From: Slackia equolifaciens
Lineage (GTDB): Bacteria > Actinomycetota > Coriobacteriia > Coriobacteriales > Eggerthellaceae
Reading direction: 5' to 3'
Length of the DNA stretch: 64,000 bases
Assembly: GCF_003725995.1 (NCBI RefSeq)
Contig: NZ_QIBX01000001.1
Span: 248,001-312,000 of the forward strand
Numbering within the stretch: the first letter of the stretch is position 1; each line of letters starts with the position of its first letter. The notes under the pieces were generated by a model. It made no database searches. It saw only the letters and a list, made by a program, of their open reading frames with translations, and was not told the origin of the DNA. Shown one piece after another: positions 47,946 through 57,204 of this stretch. Made by a program: the position numbers and the translations under genes.

Positions 47946-48429
47946 GCGGGTTTCCTACTACGCTTTCTTGAATAGATGGCATGCAGTTGACGAACGCAAG
48001 GGTGCGAGCGCCACAGCACCCCAAGGCGCTCGATGGGCCGTAAAACGGAATTTGCTCAATTGTAACCATTCGAGCATCGTTTGTGCGGCACGACAACAAA
48101 GAGGTGCAAAGCAACCCCATTTTGAGGACAAGCTGCATTTCACACGCACTTTGTACTCCCCTTCTGCAAAAGAGGGCCAGTTTGCATTCCGGATTTGCAT
48201 TTTGGAGTCGTTTTGCACTCCCGAAAGGTACAAACCGGCTCTCACTCGAAAACGAGCTGCAAAACAGATCCGCTTTGCGCCTTCCTCTGCATTTCGGAGT
48301 TGCTTTGCACCCCCTCGGTTCTCTGCGCTTCCTCTACGCTTCGGGTCGTTTTGTGCCCCAGCATTTAGGGTCAAATTGCGTTCCGGCCTTCGTCACCCCG
48401 CTCGAAGCCTTTTGACGCCTTTCACCATC
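47946..48429. other. Intergenic region with hairpin-motif array
   Basis: About 480 bases between the GntR gene and the NrfD-like gene, without a supported coding frame. Its 48135-48384 part holds five degenerate copies of a 24-25 base motif. Confidence 0.5.
48135..48384. repeat. Five degenerate copies of a 24-25 base hairpin motif
   Basis: Copies begin at 48135, 48197, 48289, 48336 and 48361. The clearest reads GCATTTTGGAGTCG-TTTTGCACTCC; GGAGT and ACTCC can pair around CGTTTTGC. Other copies keep GCATTT, GG-(A)GT-G and TTTGCAC-CC with substitutions, and spacing is irregular. Confidence 0.65.
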
Positions 48430-49335
48430 TCAGTGCAACCCGGCTGCCACCAAGCAGTATCGTAGCGCATAGCCTCCGAACAGGCACAACGCATCTGGCA
48501 AAGGGAACGTGCGCGTGCGGCGCAACAACGCACATGCGATTTCACTCCCCAGGGGCACAATGATGCCGGCAATGCATACGCCGCCCACAAACCATACGCG
48601 CAAATCGCCCGCGAACAACAGAGCGAGCGAAGAAGGCGCCTCACCCCGACCGGTAGCCGACACATACGCAAATGCCGCAAGCGCAAACGCCTCCAGCACA
48701 AGCACTGCGACATGGATGCCATGCAGGCGAATAAGCCCGAAGTCAATGTGCCACGAATCTCGCATGAACGCAGCGAGTATGACAACGATCGCGACACCCG
48801 ACGATACGGCCGAAAGCACGAACAATATGGGAACAAGAAGGGTATCCCAGAACGCAACCGCCTTGGTGGATTGCAGATACACCCCCGTATACGTCATGAC
48901 GGCGACGGCGAGAATCGCGCAGATGATTTCGGCAGCTGCCTTCATACGAGCTGACACGCGAGGCGCGTAGAAGTTGTTGGCAATTGCAAGAAATCCCGAT
49001 ACCGCAATCATGCCCGCAAGCACAAACGTTCCGAACGCAATGACCGATGTTGCAGAGGGGCGCAGGAACAGCAGCACGAAGCGCTCGGGGCGCCCAAGAT
49101 CGGCAAGCAGACACAGTGCCGCAAGGCATGCGACTACAAAGCCCACGGCAAACGAACGATTGCGCAACGCACGAAAGGCGTCGGTTTCGGGTCGCGTGCG
49201 ATCGGTGCCCAGGTGAAATGCGAAGCTCCAGAGCGACGACACCAGCAACACGCCAGCGCTACATCCGCCAAGGAACAGATATAAAACCACGAACGGACCG
49301 AACACGGCGCACTCCCCCCTTTCGCCGTGACGCAT
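48430..49335 (-). CDS. NrfD/DmsC-like membrane anchor subunit
   Basis: 301 residues, eight to nine hydrophobic helices, with ECAVFGPFVVLYLFLGGCSAG near the N-terminus and LADLGRPERFVLLFLRP in a loop, both typical of NrfD (polysulfide reductase) subunits. It passes electrons from menaquinol to the Fe-S subunit. I choose the ATG at 49335 because CGAAGG precedes it; an ATG seven codons earlier has no site. Last gene of the dms-like operon. Confidence 0.88.
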   Translation of the reverse strand: MRHGERGECAVFGPFVVLYLFLGGCSAGVLLVSSLWSFAFHLGTDRTRPETDAFRALRNRSFAVGFVVACLAALCLLADLGRPERFVLLFLRPSATSVIAFGTFVLAGMIAVSGFLAIANNFYAPRVSARMKAAAEIICAILAVAVMTYTGVYLQSTKAVAFWDTLLVPILFVLSAVSSGVAIVVILAAFMRDSWHIDFGLIRLHGIHVAVLVLEAFALAAFAYVSATGRGEAPSSLALLFAGDLRVWFVGGVCIAGIIVPLGSEIACALLRRTRTFPLPDALCLFGGYALRYCLVAAGLH

Positions 49336-49386
49336 TATAGTGCCTTCGCGTCTCATGCATACCCGGCCGCTTGCCGAACGTGATGA

Positions 49387-50112
49387 CTACGCCCCCTCTT
49401 CCTCACGCGCCTTTGCGCTCAAGACGTATGAAAAGGTCCCATCCTCCTCGTTGCATTCGATGCCGAATCGCTTCGCATATGCACGCTCGAGGCCAAACAC
49501 CAACTCGCCTACGCCGCGATAATAGTCGGTCTTGGCGTGATTTTTCACCAGAAAGCGCCAGGCAGATGCCCAAGGCAACATATGGGCAACCAGGAAACTT
49601 TCGAGCGACTGAGCGGCTTTTGCAGCTGCGGCAGAATCGAACGCCTCCAGGGCATCTAGCTCACGGCCCATGAGATAGGAGCAGAACGCCAGCATGATGC
49701 CGAGGGCATCGTCAGGTTCATGTGCCTTACGTTCAAACTCAAGGCCCCATTCCTTATAGGCAGCACGCACTTCAAGCGTAGAGCGCCCGAACATGGTGGA
49801 GTTTGGCTCAGTGTAATACGACTCCCAAACCGGAGCCTCGGGCGTCCCAAGTCCGACAAACAACCGCAGCCATTCGCGCTGAATGGCGGCTGTTTCCTCT
49901 TCCAGATTGTTACGGGCAACAGTACACCAAGAAGAAAGCAGGGCAAGGCCCGAGGTAACCGCCTTGTCGCCCTCGCCGAACGGAGCGGCGGCGAACATAT
50001 CATTGCCGATGCAGGAATGTACCCATTCCTCGGTGGGATCCTGGCTGATTAAACCGGCAGCGAAGCCGAACGCCGCCTGAGCGGCCTGGAGTGTTTCCTT
50101 GTCGAAATCCAT
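49387..50112 (-). CDS. TorD/DmsD-like molybdoenzyme chaperone
   Basis: 241 residues, all-helical, with the E-P-D-D segment (ERKAHEPDDALGIMLAF) that marks TorD/DmsD proteins. It should hold the Tat signal of the catalytic subunit until the cofactor is in place. The start at 50112 (MDFDKETLQAA) follows GAGGC. Fits between the Fe-S subunit and the membrane subunit. Confidence 0.9.
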   Translation of the reverse strand: MDFDKETLQAAQAAFGFAAGLISQDPTEEWVHSCIGNDMFAAAPFGEGDKAVTSGLALLSSWCTVARNNLEEETAAIQREWLRLFVGLGTPEAPVWESYYTEPNSTMFGRSTLEVRAAYKEWGLEFERKAHEPDDALGIMLAFCSYLMGRELDALEAFDSAAAAKAAQSLESFLVAHMLPWASAWRFLVKNHAKTDYYRGVGELVFGLERAYAKRFGIECNEEDGTFSYVLSAKAREEEGA

Positions 50113-50218
50113 AAGGAGCCTCTTTCTCGTTCCATTGGGCAGCATGCCCAAAGCGCTCGCGCGATTCGTTCGCTTTTTGGCTATCCGAACGATAACCCAA
50201 AGCGCTCCTAGTATAAGA

Positions 50219-50254
50219 CCGGCGCCGTGAAGCCTAAATGCCTCACGGCGCCGG
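50219..50254 (-). terminator. Long perfect hairpin between dmsB and the chaperone gene
   Basis: CCGGCGCCGTGA and TCACGGCGCCGG pair over twelve bases around a twelve-base loop, followed on the minus strand by TCTTATAC. It may lower expression of the chaperone and anchor genes relative to dmsAB. A second GC stem (GCGGGCGG/CCGCCCGC) lies at about 50257-50299. Confidence 0.65.
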
Positions 50255-50364
50255 AAGCGGGCGGATTAAGGGAGGGATGGAGAGGAGGGGTCCGCCCGCT
50301 GGAAGATGCCTCTCGCGCTGAACCCTGCCAAGTAGGGTTCCGGTGCGATAAGGACTGCCGGAAG

Positions 50365-51000
50365 CTACTCGGCCAAATCGAGCTCTTCAGCGAAGCTCAC
50401 GACCGAACCAGTACCCGATCCAGTTGCCTGCGCCGCAGGATGCGGATTGATGATGATGCTCGGGTTAGTGGTGTTTTCGGGCAGCGGCTCGATTTCCACG
50501 TTGCCTTCGCCATACTTCTCGCGAAGCTCGTCGATATCACCCCAGTCGAGAGCACGCATGGGGCAAGCCGCCACGCACACAGGCTTACGGCCCATGGCGA
50601 TTTCGTCAGCGCACATGTCGCATTTGGTGACCAGCCCTGTTTCCTCCACGAACGTAGGAGCGCCGTAAGGGCAGGCGGGAATGCAGGTTTTGCAACCGAT
50701 GCAAGCTTCCTGGTCGATAATCACCATGCCGGTTTCATCATCCTTGGAGATGGCGCCAGTCGCACAGTTCGCCATGCAGGCAGGCATCTCGCAATGATTG
50801 CAGGCCATAGAGACCTGATAGCTGAATACATCCTTGGGTACGTAGAAACCAGCTTCCGTCGATTCCCAAGATCCACCTTGATAGCTATATACGCGACGCC
50901 AAAGATTGTTAGCGGCAAGTTTATGGTTTTCTTTGCAAGCAACCTGGCAGGTCTTACAACCAGTGCACTTTGCGGAGTCAAAATAGAATCCATACGTCAT
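50365..51000 (-). CDS. dmsB: DmsB-like four-cluster Fe-S subunit
   Basis: 211 residues with sixteen cysteines arranged for four [4Fe-4S] clusters: CTGCKTCQVAC, CNHCEMPACMANC, CIGCKTCIPAC, and CDMC with CVAAC further on. It carries electrons from the NrfD-like anchor to the Mo subunit. 16 bases after dmsA. The tail (about 180-211) is acidic and low complexity. Confidence 0.94.
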   Translation of the reverse strand: MTYGFYFDSAKCTGCKTCQVACKENHKLAANNLWRRVYSYQGGSWESTEAGFYVPKDVFSYQVSMACNHCEMPACMANCATGAISKDDETGMVIIDQEACIGCKTCIPACPYGAPTFVEETGLVTKCDMCADEIAMGRKPVCVAACPMRALDWGDIDELREKYGEGNVEIEPLPENTTNPSIIINPHPAAQATGSGTGSVVSFAEELDLAE

Positions 51001-51015
51001 GATGTCCCCCTCCCT

Positions 51016-53661
51016 TTATTCCTCGATGCCGACGGGCACAACAATGGGGCGATCCTTGTCGGGAACGAGCTCCAACGGACCATCGTATTTCTCAACTTGA
51101 CAAATGGTACCGGTCCACGCCTGGCAACCACCACCGGAAGACTTGGGCGCCTGCAAGACATTGGGGCAACCACCAATATCGATACCGGTCTCTTCATCGA
51201 TTTCAAACCAAGCTCCATCCTGGATGGCAACCGCACCCGGAACGAGCGTAGGAGACACCTTGGCAGGACGCAAAACTTTGCCGTGCGGACTAGTCATCAA
51301 AACGGGATCGCCGTTCTTGATACCGCGAGCCTCGGCATCGACGGTGGAGATGAAGCACTCCTGTGGAAATGCCTCGCGCAGACTTACCACATTGTCGTTT
51401 ACCGAATGGGCGCGACGCAGGCTGTGCGGCGTCCATAGCAGCAGCGGGTATTCATCGGTACGAGCAGTAGCACCCTGTTCGGGATCGCCCACCTGATACA
51501 TACCGATAGGCTGTATAGTCGAGTAACCCACAGAGTTAATCATGTATGCCAAAGTTTGGCAATAAATTTCGAATTTGCCGGATGCAGTAGCCAGCGGGCT
51601 GCCCTCGGGATCCGCTATGAACGCAGCGTAGGGCTCGGGCACAACCGTGTCCTCAGAAAGCTCCGCCTTAATAATGCCCTTCTCTCGGAACTCCTGGAAC
51701 GTGAACTTGCCCTCCTGCGGCTGCCCACCCGCTTCGGGGAAGTACTGATCGAGCTCTTCCTGCGTGATAGTGAGCAATGGCTCGCTTTGGAATGTGGTGC
51801 CGTCAGTGTAGGTAGCGTCACGTACAGTGGCATAGGTGCGCTCTGCGTCGGTCATCGTATTGACCGTCTTAGGGTCAAGCCCCAAACGAGTTGCCAGTTG
51901 CTCGGCAATCCAGCTTTCCGGTTGAGCTTCGTACAGCGGATCCATAATCTTGTCGAACCAAAGCATGGAGGAGCTATCTCCGCCAAAAGCCTTGTTCGGC
52001 TTCTCCCAGAACGTGCAGCACGGCAGCAAAACATCGCAGTATTGACGTGTGGAGTCGAAGAATGGATTGCAGCCCCATACGAAATCAAATCCACGAACAA
52101 CTTCAATACCAGTCATGGTGTCAGGAATCTGGTTCAACGTGCTCATATGGCCACCGAAATAGGCTGCATGGATATCCAGCTTGCGCTTCCCAGTGGGCCA
52201 ACAATCACGACCATACTCGCCAGCCTTGATGGAACGCCAGCATTCTGACGGCTCAAGATTCAGCCAACTTTCCGGATCCTCTAATACATCAAACTGAGGA
52301 ATTGGATAATACATGTAGGTAGGCGAGCCCGCAGGGGCAAGCGGATTCGCAGGGTCTGCGTCCACAGGACAATACGAACCGGGAGCGACGCTGCTGCTCA
52401 TAAAGTCCTTGATGCCCGACCAGCTAAAGTAATGACCGGGGGTTCCAATGCCACCATGCATGAGGGCCATGGTATAGAAAGCTTGGACAAACTGCTCACC
52501 TGCAGGAATCTTAGAAGTAGATTGCGATGAGAAGAAATCCACCTTATCCGTTGCAGCAATTTCTTCAGCAAGCGAGCGGATGGTGTCGGCAGGAACACCG
52601 CAAATTGCCTCTGCCCATTCGGGCGTCTTCTCCACCATATCGTAGCCGGTGCCCATCACGTAATCTTTCCAGGAGGAATTCGCCGGGGCGCCCTCGGGCA
52701 TATGATCGCCGTCAAAACCGATGGTGTATGTGTCAAGAAATTCCTGGTCGTAGGTATCGTTCGCAATCCACTCGTGACAAATAGCGACACACAATGCAGT
52801 GTCGGTGCCAGGCAGGATGGGAATCCACTCGTCAGCGATGACCTGAGCCGTCTGGTTCAGCCACGGATCAATAACGATGACCTTGGCACCGCGTTTGCGG
52901 CATTCGTCCATGTACCATGTATGGTTGCCCGCCTTGTTGGCCGCCCAATTACAGCCAAACATCACATGCAGCTCACTTTGAAGCATTTGCAGATGGTGCG
53001 GTGTATTGGCCATAGCGAAGCCACCCACCATGTGCGTATCGGCGACCGCCCAGGAGCCGAACGAAACCGTACCGGCCTCAATATGGACGGAGCCACCCAG
53101 CGCATCAAGCAGACACACATTTTGATCGTAATAGCCATCACCAATATTTGAAGAAGCACCGCATAGAATGCCAGTGGGGCCATACTGATCGAGAGTCCTC
53201 TGAATGCCCTCCGCCACCAGGTCAAGCGCCTCTTCCCAGCTGATACGTTCCCATTCATCTTTTCCGCGCAATTCACCTTGAGGATTATCCAAGCTGAAAT
53301 TCTTGCGCTTCATGGGATATTTGATTCTGACAGGAGAGAGCACCTCGCTCATCTTGGCGCGACCACGCAAGCATGCACGTCGCTGTGGCATAGCGTAGGT
53401 ATCGTCTCCGTCCTCATCAGTGCGTGTTTTAAGAGGCACGCCATCCTCAACGTACACCCGATTGAGGCAACGCGACGAACCACAACTACAGTTGTTGTAG
53501 CACGGAGCGTTCATCCACGTTCCTGTCTCTTGGACCTGGGTTTCACCTCCCTGCTCACCCTCGGTTGAAGGAGCGCAGCTTGCCAGACCAACCATAGAGG
53601 TTGCACCTGCCGCCACAGCACCCCATTTCAAGAAGTTACGACGAGTCAACGATGTATCCAC
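51016..53661 (-). CDS. dmsA: DMSO-reductase-family molybdopterin catalytic subunit, Tat-exported
   Basis: 881 residues. Tat signal with TRRNFLKWG and a lipobox LASC (Cys29), then an N-terminal [4Fe-4S] set (CYNNCSCGSSRC and RRACLRG). The Mo-bisMGD domains follow; GTVSFGSW is the likely site of a Ser Mo ligand, and the C-terminal domain has SLRRAHSVNDNV. The GTG at 53661 is chosen for GGAAGGGGG six bases upstream. The substrate (DMSO, TMAO, polysulfide or a dietary acceptor) cannot be told. It leads an operon with dmsB, chaperone and anchor, all needed for an outward-facing reductase. Confidence 0.92.
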   Translation of the reverse strand: MDTSLTRRNFLKWGAVAAGATSMVGLASCAPSTEGEQGGETQVQETGTWMNAPCYNNCSCGSSRCLNRVYVEDGVPLKTRTDEDGDDTYAMPQRRACLRGRAKMSEVLSPVRIKYPMKRKNFSLDNPQGELRGKDEWERISWEEALDLVAEGIQRTLDQYGPTGILCGASSNIGDGYYDQNVCLLDALGGSVHIEAGTVSFGSWAVADTHMVGGFAMANTPHHLQMLQSELHVMFGCNWAANKAGNHTWYMDECRKRGAKVIVIDPWLNQTAQVIADEWIPILPGTDTALCVAICHEWIANDTYDQEFLDTYTIGFDGDHMPEGAPANSSWKDYVMGTGYDMVEKTPEWAEAICGVPADTIRSLAEEIAATDKVDFFSSQSTSKIPAGEQFVQAFYTMALMHGGIGTPGHYFSWSGIKDFMSSSVAPGSYCPVDADPANPLAPAGSPTYMYYPIPQFDVLEDPESWLNLEPSECWRSIKAGEYGRDCWPTGKRKLDIHAAYFGGHMSTLNQIPDTMTGIEVVRGFDFVWGCNPFFDSTRQYCDVLLPCCTFWEKPNKAFGGDSSSMLWFDKIMDPLYEAQPESWIAEQLATRLGLDPKTVNTMTDAERTYATVRDATYTDGTTFQSEPLLTITQEELDQYFPEAGGQPQEGKFTFQEFREKGIIKAELSEDTVVPEPYAAFIADPEGSPLATASGKFEIYCQTLAYMINSVGYSTIQPIGMYQVGDPEQGATARTDEYPLLLWTPHSLRRAHSVNDNVVSLREAFPQECFISTVDAEARGIKNGDPVLMTSPHGKVLRPAKVSPTLVPGAVAIQDGAWFEIDEETGIDIGGCPNVLQAPKSSGGGCQAWTGTICQVEKYDGPLELVPDKDRPIVVPVGIEE

Positions 53662-53970
53662 GTTTCCCCCTTCCCTCGCCGCGCAGACGCTCAATCCAAG
53701 CATCTAGGTAATTTGAAATCTATCCCACTGTCCTATTTACATAGGATAGTTTTCATAGTGCCAGAGTATCCACATTTCCTCCATATGTCAATAATCCTGA
53801 TATATCTCATTTGAGCATAATGGGAGTTTTTCAGCATATTCGACAACCTGTTTAATATGACAATAGTACTGTTATTCGGAAAGACTGCCATTCTATTTTA
53901 TAAAGAACTGTACTAAGATACTGTGACAGATAGAAACGACGTTCCGGCATCATGTCTCAAGGGGGAAGAT
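53662..53970. promoter_or_regulatory. AT-rich divergent promoter region of the dms-like operon
   Basis: A sharp drop in GC content marks it as regulatory. TCCTAT-TTAC-ATAGGA (53731-53746) is a perfect palindrome about 75 bases before dmsA, and AATAGTACTGTTATT near 53862 is a weaker one. I see no exact FNR or NarL site. Confidence 0.5.
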
Positions 53971-54660
53971 ATGAGATTCATCGTCGCTTTCGCAATCGTC
54001 TTCACGCTCGCATTCTTATGCGCCAAGCCCGTCAGAAAAGCGCCCGTTGCGCTCTACGCCATTGCGGTTGCGCTTGATCTACTCTACCTTTACGGTATGA
54101 CGAGCGGCGCGAACACCGGAGCATCCACCGGGTTTTGGGCTGCATTCCTCCCCTTCATGCAGCGCTGCACTCTGGCATTCGCATTTTTTGCCGTGGTTAT
54201 GTTCATCGGCGTGCTTAAAGAGGGGTCGCCCGTCAAAACTAAGCTCATGGCCATTCGCCGTCAACTTTCCATTACGGCATGCATTCTGACGCTATGCCAC
54301 ATCGCGTACTATGTGTACACGTATTTCTTCCAGGTAATTCAGGCCACCGGCGACGTGCCCACAGCGAATCTCGCCATATCGTTCACCATCTCGGGTATTC
54401 TGCTGGTGCTTTTCGTCGTGCTGCTTATTACGTCGTTCAATGTCGTGAAACGTCGCATGCATGCCAAAACCTGGAAAAGCGTGCAGCGCTGGGCATATGC
54501 ATTTTTCGGGCTAATGTATGTGCACTTGGCAGTAATTCTTCTGCCGCCCGTACTTGCAGGAAAAGAGATTGCCATCACGAGCATGACCGTGTACACCATC
54601 GTATTCGCCGCATACGCTATTTTGCGCATTTGGCGAGCCAGAGCGGACACGCCCAAATAA
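53971..54660 (+). CDS. Ferric-reductase-like transmembrane protein (MsrQ/YedZ type)
   Basis: 229 residues, six to seven hydrophobic helices. Histidines in LCHIAYYVYTY and YVHLAVILLPP are placed as in the heme-binding helices of this family. Known members pass quinol electrons to a periplasmic partner; here the partner could be the divergent molybdoenzyme or an unlinked flavoprotein. The start at 53971 follows AAGGGGGAAG; an earlier in-frame start would place charged residues first. Confidence 0.82.
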   Translation: MRFIVAFAIVFTLAFLCAKPVRKAPVALYAIAVALDLLYLYGMTSGANTGASTGFWAAFLPFMQRCTLAFAFFAVVMFIGVLKEGSPVKTKLMAIRRQLSITACILTLCHIAYYVYTYFFQVIQATGDVPTANLAISFTISGILLVLFVVLLITSFNVVKRRMHAKTWKSVQRWAYAFFGLMYVHLAVILLPPVLAGKEIAITSMTVYTIVFAAYAILRIWRARADTPK

Positions 54661-54756
54661 CGCCCCGTCCAAACCCGCACAGCCCGATTCCGCACGTCGC
54701 CGCCCCTTTTTCAAAAACGCGTACGGCATTCGGGCTCATGCGCGTTTCATCGATAT

Positions 54757-55641
54757 CTATTTCTCAATCGCAGACGACGAAGGCATGTTCCTTATGAGAG
54801 ATGGATCTTCGAATAGCGCCTCGCATAGCATGTCGCGCGAACGCAAATCGTTATCTGCCCCGCAGAGCATGTTCTCCAAAAAGCGAATCAAATACTTCAA
54901 ATCCGGCATGATGCCCGCTTTGGCGTTGCGGTAATTAGCTCTCACAAGCGCGTTACGAAAATACCGGGCATTATTGGCAAAGGGCTCGTTTGCCGCATCG
55001 AATCCCAAATAATCAAGATACAGTTCCGTGAATGCGGCAATCGTCCTCGTGTTGCCTTCCTTGAATGGATGCACCTGCCAGATGTGCGAAATAAATTCCG
55101 CAAGATGAGCAACATCATCTGCCGATGTAACGGGGCCGTATACATACGATGCCTCACTGGCGAAAAACATCGCGAGAGCGTTATCGATGAACTCCGGGGC
55201 ACCGTACAAAACGCTGTCCCCATTCAAAATATACTCTCGCTTTACAAGCTGATCGGTCTTGTACAAGCCCGGAGCGTATGTCTTTTCGTCGAGATCCTGG
55301 AAAAGATGCTGATGGATATGGACAAGCATCGACGGTGCCATAATAAAAGCGCGGCGGGACAACAACTCGGTTATCCGCTGGCTTACGAGATCGGCTTCGC
55401 GTTCGCCCATATCTGTGGCTTCACCAGATTCATCCCGCAGCTTGTAATAGGCGCGAATCGCCTTGCCAGCAGCACTAAGCGACAAGTCGCCTTCTATAGT
55501 TTCCGCAGCTAGCGAATGCAAGTATTTCGACGGCTTCAACCCATCAACATCTTGCAAGCCAATAGCAACGCGCCACGATGCATCAAGGTTGTTGGAGGTC
55601 ATAGGCTCATACGGGTAGTCCCCTTTATCGCATGCAGTCAT
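54757..55641 (-). CDS. Fic-domain protein (probable AMP-transferase)
   Basis: 294 residues. The Fic motif HPFKEGNTR is complete at about residues 190-198, so the transferase site is intact; the family attaches AMP or another nucleotide part to proteins. Near the N-terminus AAETIEGD resembles the inhibitory [S/T]xxxE[G/N] helix, but the Ser/Thr position is Ala, so autoinhibition may be altered. GGAGGAGG lies before the ATG at 55641. No small antitoxin partner is adjacent. Its upstream sequence is the repeat D, which supplies TACAAT about 50 bases before the start. Confidence 0.9.
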   Translation of the reverse strand: MTACDKGDYPYEPMTSNNLDASWRVAIGLQDVDGLKPSKYLHSLAAETIEGDLSLSAAGKAIRAYYKLRDESGEATDMGEREADLVSQRITELLSRRAFIMAPSMLVHIHQHLFQDLDEKTYAPGLYKTDQLVKREYILNGDSVLYGAPEFIDNALAMFFASEASYVYGPVTSADDVAHLAEFISHIWQVHPFKEGNTRTIAAFTELYLDYLGFDAANEPFANNARYFRNALVRANYRNAKAGIMPDLKYLIRFLENMLCGADNDLRSRDMLCEALFEDPSLIRNMPSSSAIEK

Positions 55642-55667
55642 GAAACCTCCTCCTAGGCCGTTTTCGT

Positions 55668-56178
55668 TTGGGATATTGTAGGCCAAATCACGGCGGTCGC
55701 GCACATCGCGCCGCAGGGGCCGGCGCCAGCGGGGGCGGACGCAGGGGCGGGGCCGGTGTCGGCTCGGCGGATTCGCCAGGGCAGCGCGATGCCAGCGGAC
55801 GCAGGGGCGGGACCGACGGCGGCGGACGCGGGCCAGGACGTCCGAGCTTCGGCGCCGCCTCCGGACTCGGCGAGGAGCGGACCCCGGCGCCCGGATGCAG
55901 CGAACGCCGATTCGCTGCAGCATAAACGTCGCTCTGCAAACAAACGCCGATTTGCTGCAGTTTTCGCGCGCCTCCCGAAGTAGCCCAATCGGAGCGAGGC
56001 TGTGACCTGGGGAAACAGAGAGCCGAACGGCGGTGTACTCGAGGCACCCCTCGAAAACTGCAGCAAATCGCCGTTTGTTTCTAAGCCCCGCGCCCAGGCG
56101 CCCCCTCCCAAACGCCCCCGGGCGCCCCGTAGGCGTCAGGCGCCCTGGACACCCCAGCGTCCCCGGGCGTCCCGGGCG
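55668..56178. repeat. Long GC-rich intergenic repeat, copy D
   Basis: It occupies the whole gap between the lysophospholipase-like gene and the Fic gene. It begins TATTGTAGGCCAAATCACGG next to the Fic promoter, exactly as copy C does by the coiled-coil gene, and ends at the hydrolase stop with GGGCGTCAGATTCCCTGGG. The core 55938-56080 is inverted relative to copy C. Confidence 0.8.
55938..56080. repeat. 143-bp inverted-repeat-bounded core of copy D
   Basis: Ends: AAACAAACGCCGATTTGCTG-CAG (55938-55960) and its inverse at 56058-56080 with one mismatch. Both are the same distance from flanking landmarks as in copy C (constant offset of 9800). Interior order is reversed compared with C. Confidence 0.85.
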
Positions 56179-57165
56179 TCAGATTCCCTGGGATTCGAGC
56201 CAGGCGGCGACGTCCTCGCGAACCTGTTTACCCTCGGGACGATTCACGATCTCGTGGCGCATCCCCTTATAGAGGCGCACATCCACCGTTCGCACGCCGG
56301 CGGAACGGTATTCCTCAACCGCGGCAACAACACCTTTGCCCTTACCGCCCACCGGATCCTCCGCGCCTGATATAAACAGCATCGGCAGGTTTTTGGGAAC
56401 ACGACCGGCACATTTAGGAGACACCGCCTCCAAGGTGGCACCAGTCAACGCTGCATATCCGCCCACGGTGAACATGAACCCGCATGACGGGTCGGAGGCA
56501 TACTCATCCACGGCGGCGCGCTCGGGCGAAATCCAATCGTATTCCGTCTTAGCGTTGGGTACCTGACGCGAAAACGCGCCCACGCCCAAAGAGTCAACCA
56601 AGCCGCTGTGGTAACGCTCGCCATGCATCGCACCCAGCAGATGCGTCACCGCTATGCCTACGCGCGACAACCACTGCGGCGTCTGGCCCGTGCCACACAA
56701 AATGGCAGCCGCCAGTCCCTCGCCGTGCCTCGTGACGTACGCGCGCACCACATAGCTGCCCATCGAGTGCCCGAACAGCACATACGGCACATCGGGAAAT
56801 CTACGCTGCATCATGCAGCGCAGCGTATGAGTGTCTTGGATGAGGATATCTGCGCCGTTGAGTTGCTTGCTAGAGGAAGCGCCGTCATCGGAATCGGCAT
56901 GAAACGGAATATGCCCGTACTCTTTTGGGCTCGGCGCCGTTCTGCCGTGGCCCACATGATCATGAGCGCACACGACAAACCCCTGATCAACCATAAACTC
57001 GGCAAAAGGCACATAGCGGCTCTTGTGCTCCGCCATGCCGTGAACGAGCTGGACCACGCCACGCACATCGGCATCGGCATCGGCGACGACATCCGGACGC
57101 CACATGAGCGCCGCGGCTGTCGAGGCGCCATCGGCGCTAGGAAATGCGATTTCGGTTGTCTTCAT
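56179..57165 (-). CDS. Lysophospholipase/monoglyceride-lipase-like alpha/beta hydrolase
   Basis: 328 residues. Nucleophile in LFGHSMGSYVVRA, His after KGMRHEIVNRPE, acidic residue in SGAEDPVGGKGKG, and early VVQLVHGMAEHKSRY with AHDHVGHGRTA, the Hydrolase_4 pattern. No signal peptide, so cytoplasmic or peripheral. It probably acts on monoacylglycerol or lysophospholipids. The start at 57165 follows GAAGGTGAGAAGG. It lies 40 bases after the LuxR gene in the same direction and may share its transcript. Confidence 0.9.
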   Translation of the reverse strand: MKTTEIAFPSADGASTAAALMWRPDVVADADADVRGVVQLVHGMAEHKSRYVPFAEFMVDQGFVVCAHDHVGHGRTAPSPKEYGHIPFHADSDDGASSSKQLNGADILIQDTHTLRCMMQRRFPDVPYVLFGHSMGSYVVRAYVTRHGEGLAAAILCGTGQTPQWLSRVGIAVTHLLGAMHGERYHSGLVDSLGVGAFSRQVPNAKTEYDWISPERAAVDEYASDPSCGFMFTVGGYAALTGATLEAVSPKCAGRVPKNLPMLFISGAEDPVGGKGKGVVAAVEEYRSAGVRTVDVRLYKGMRHEIVNRPEGKQVREDVAAWLESQGI

Positions 57166-57204
57166 CCTTCTCACCTTCGTAAACGCAAACACCTTCCGAA
57201 ACCT

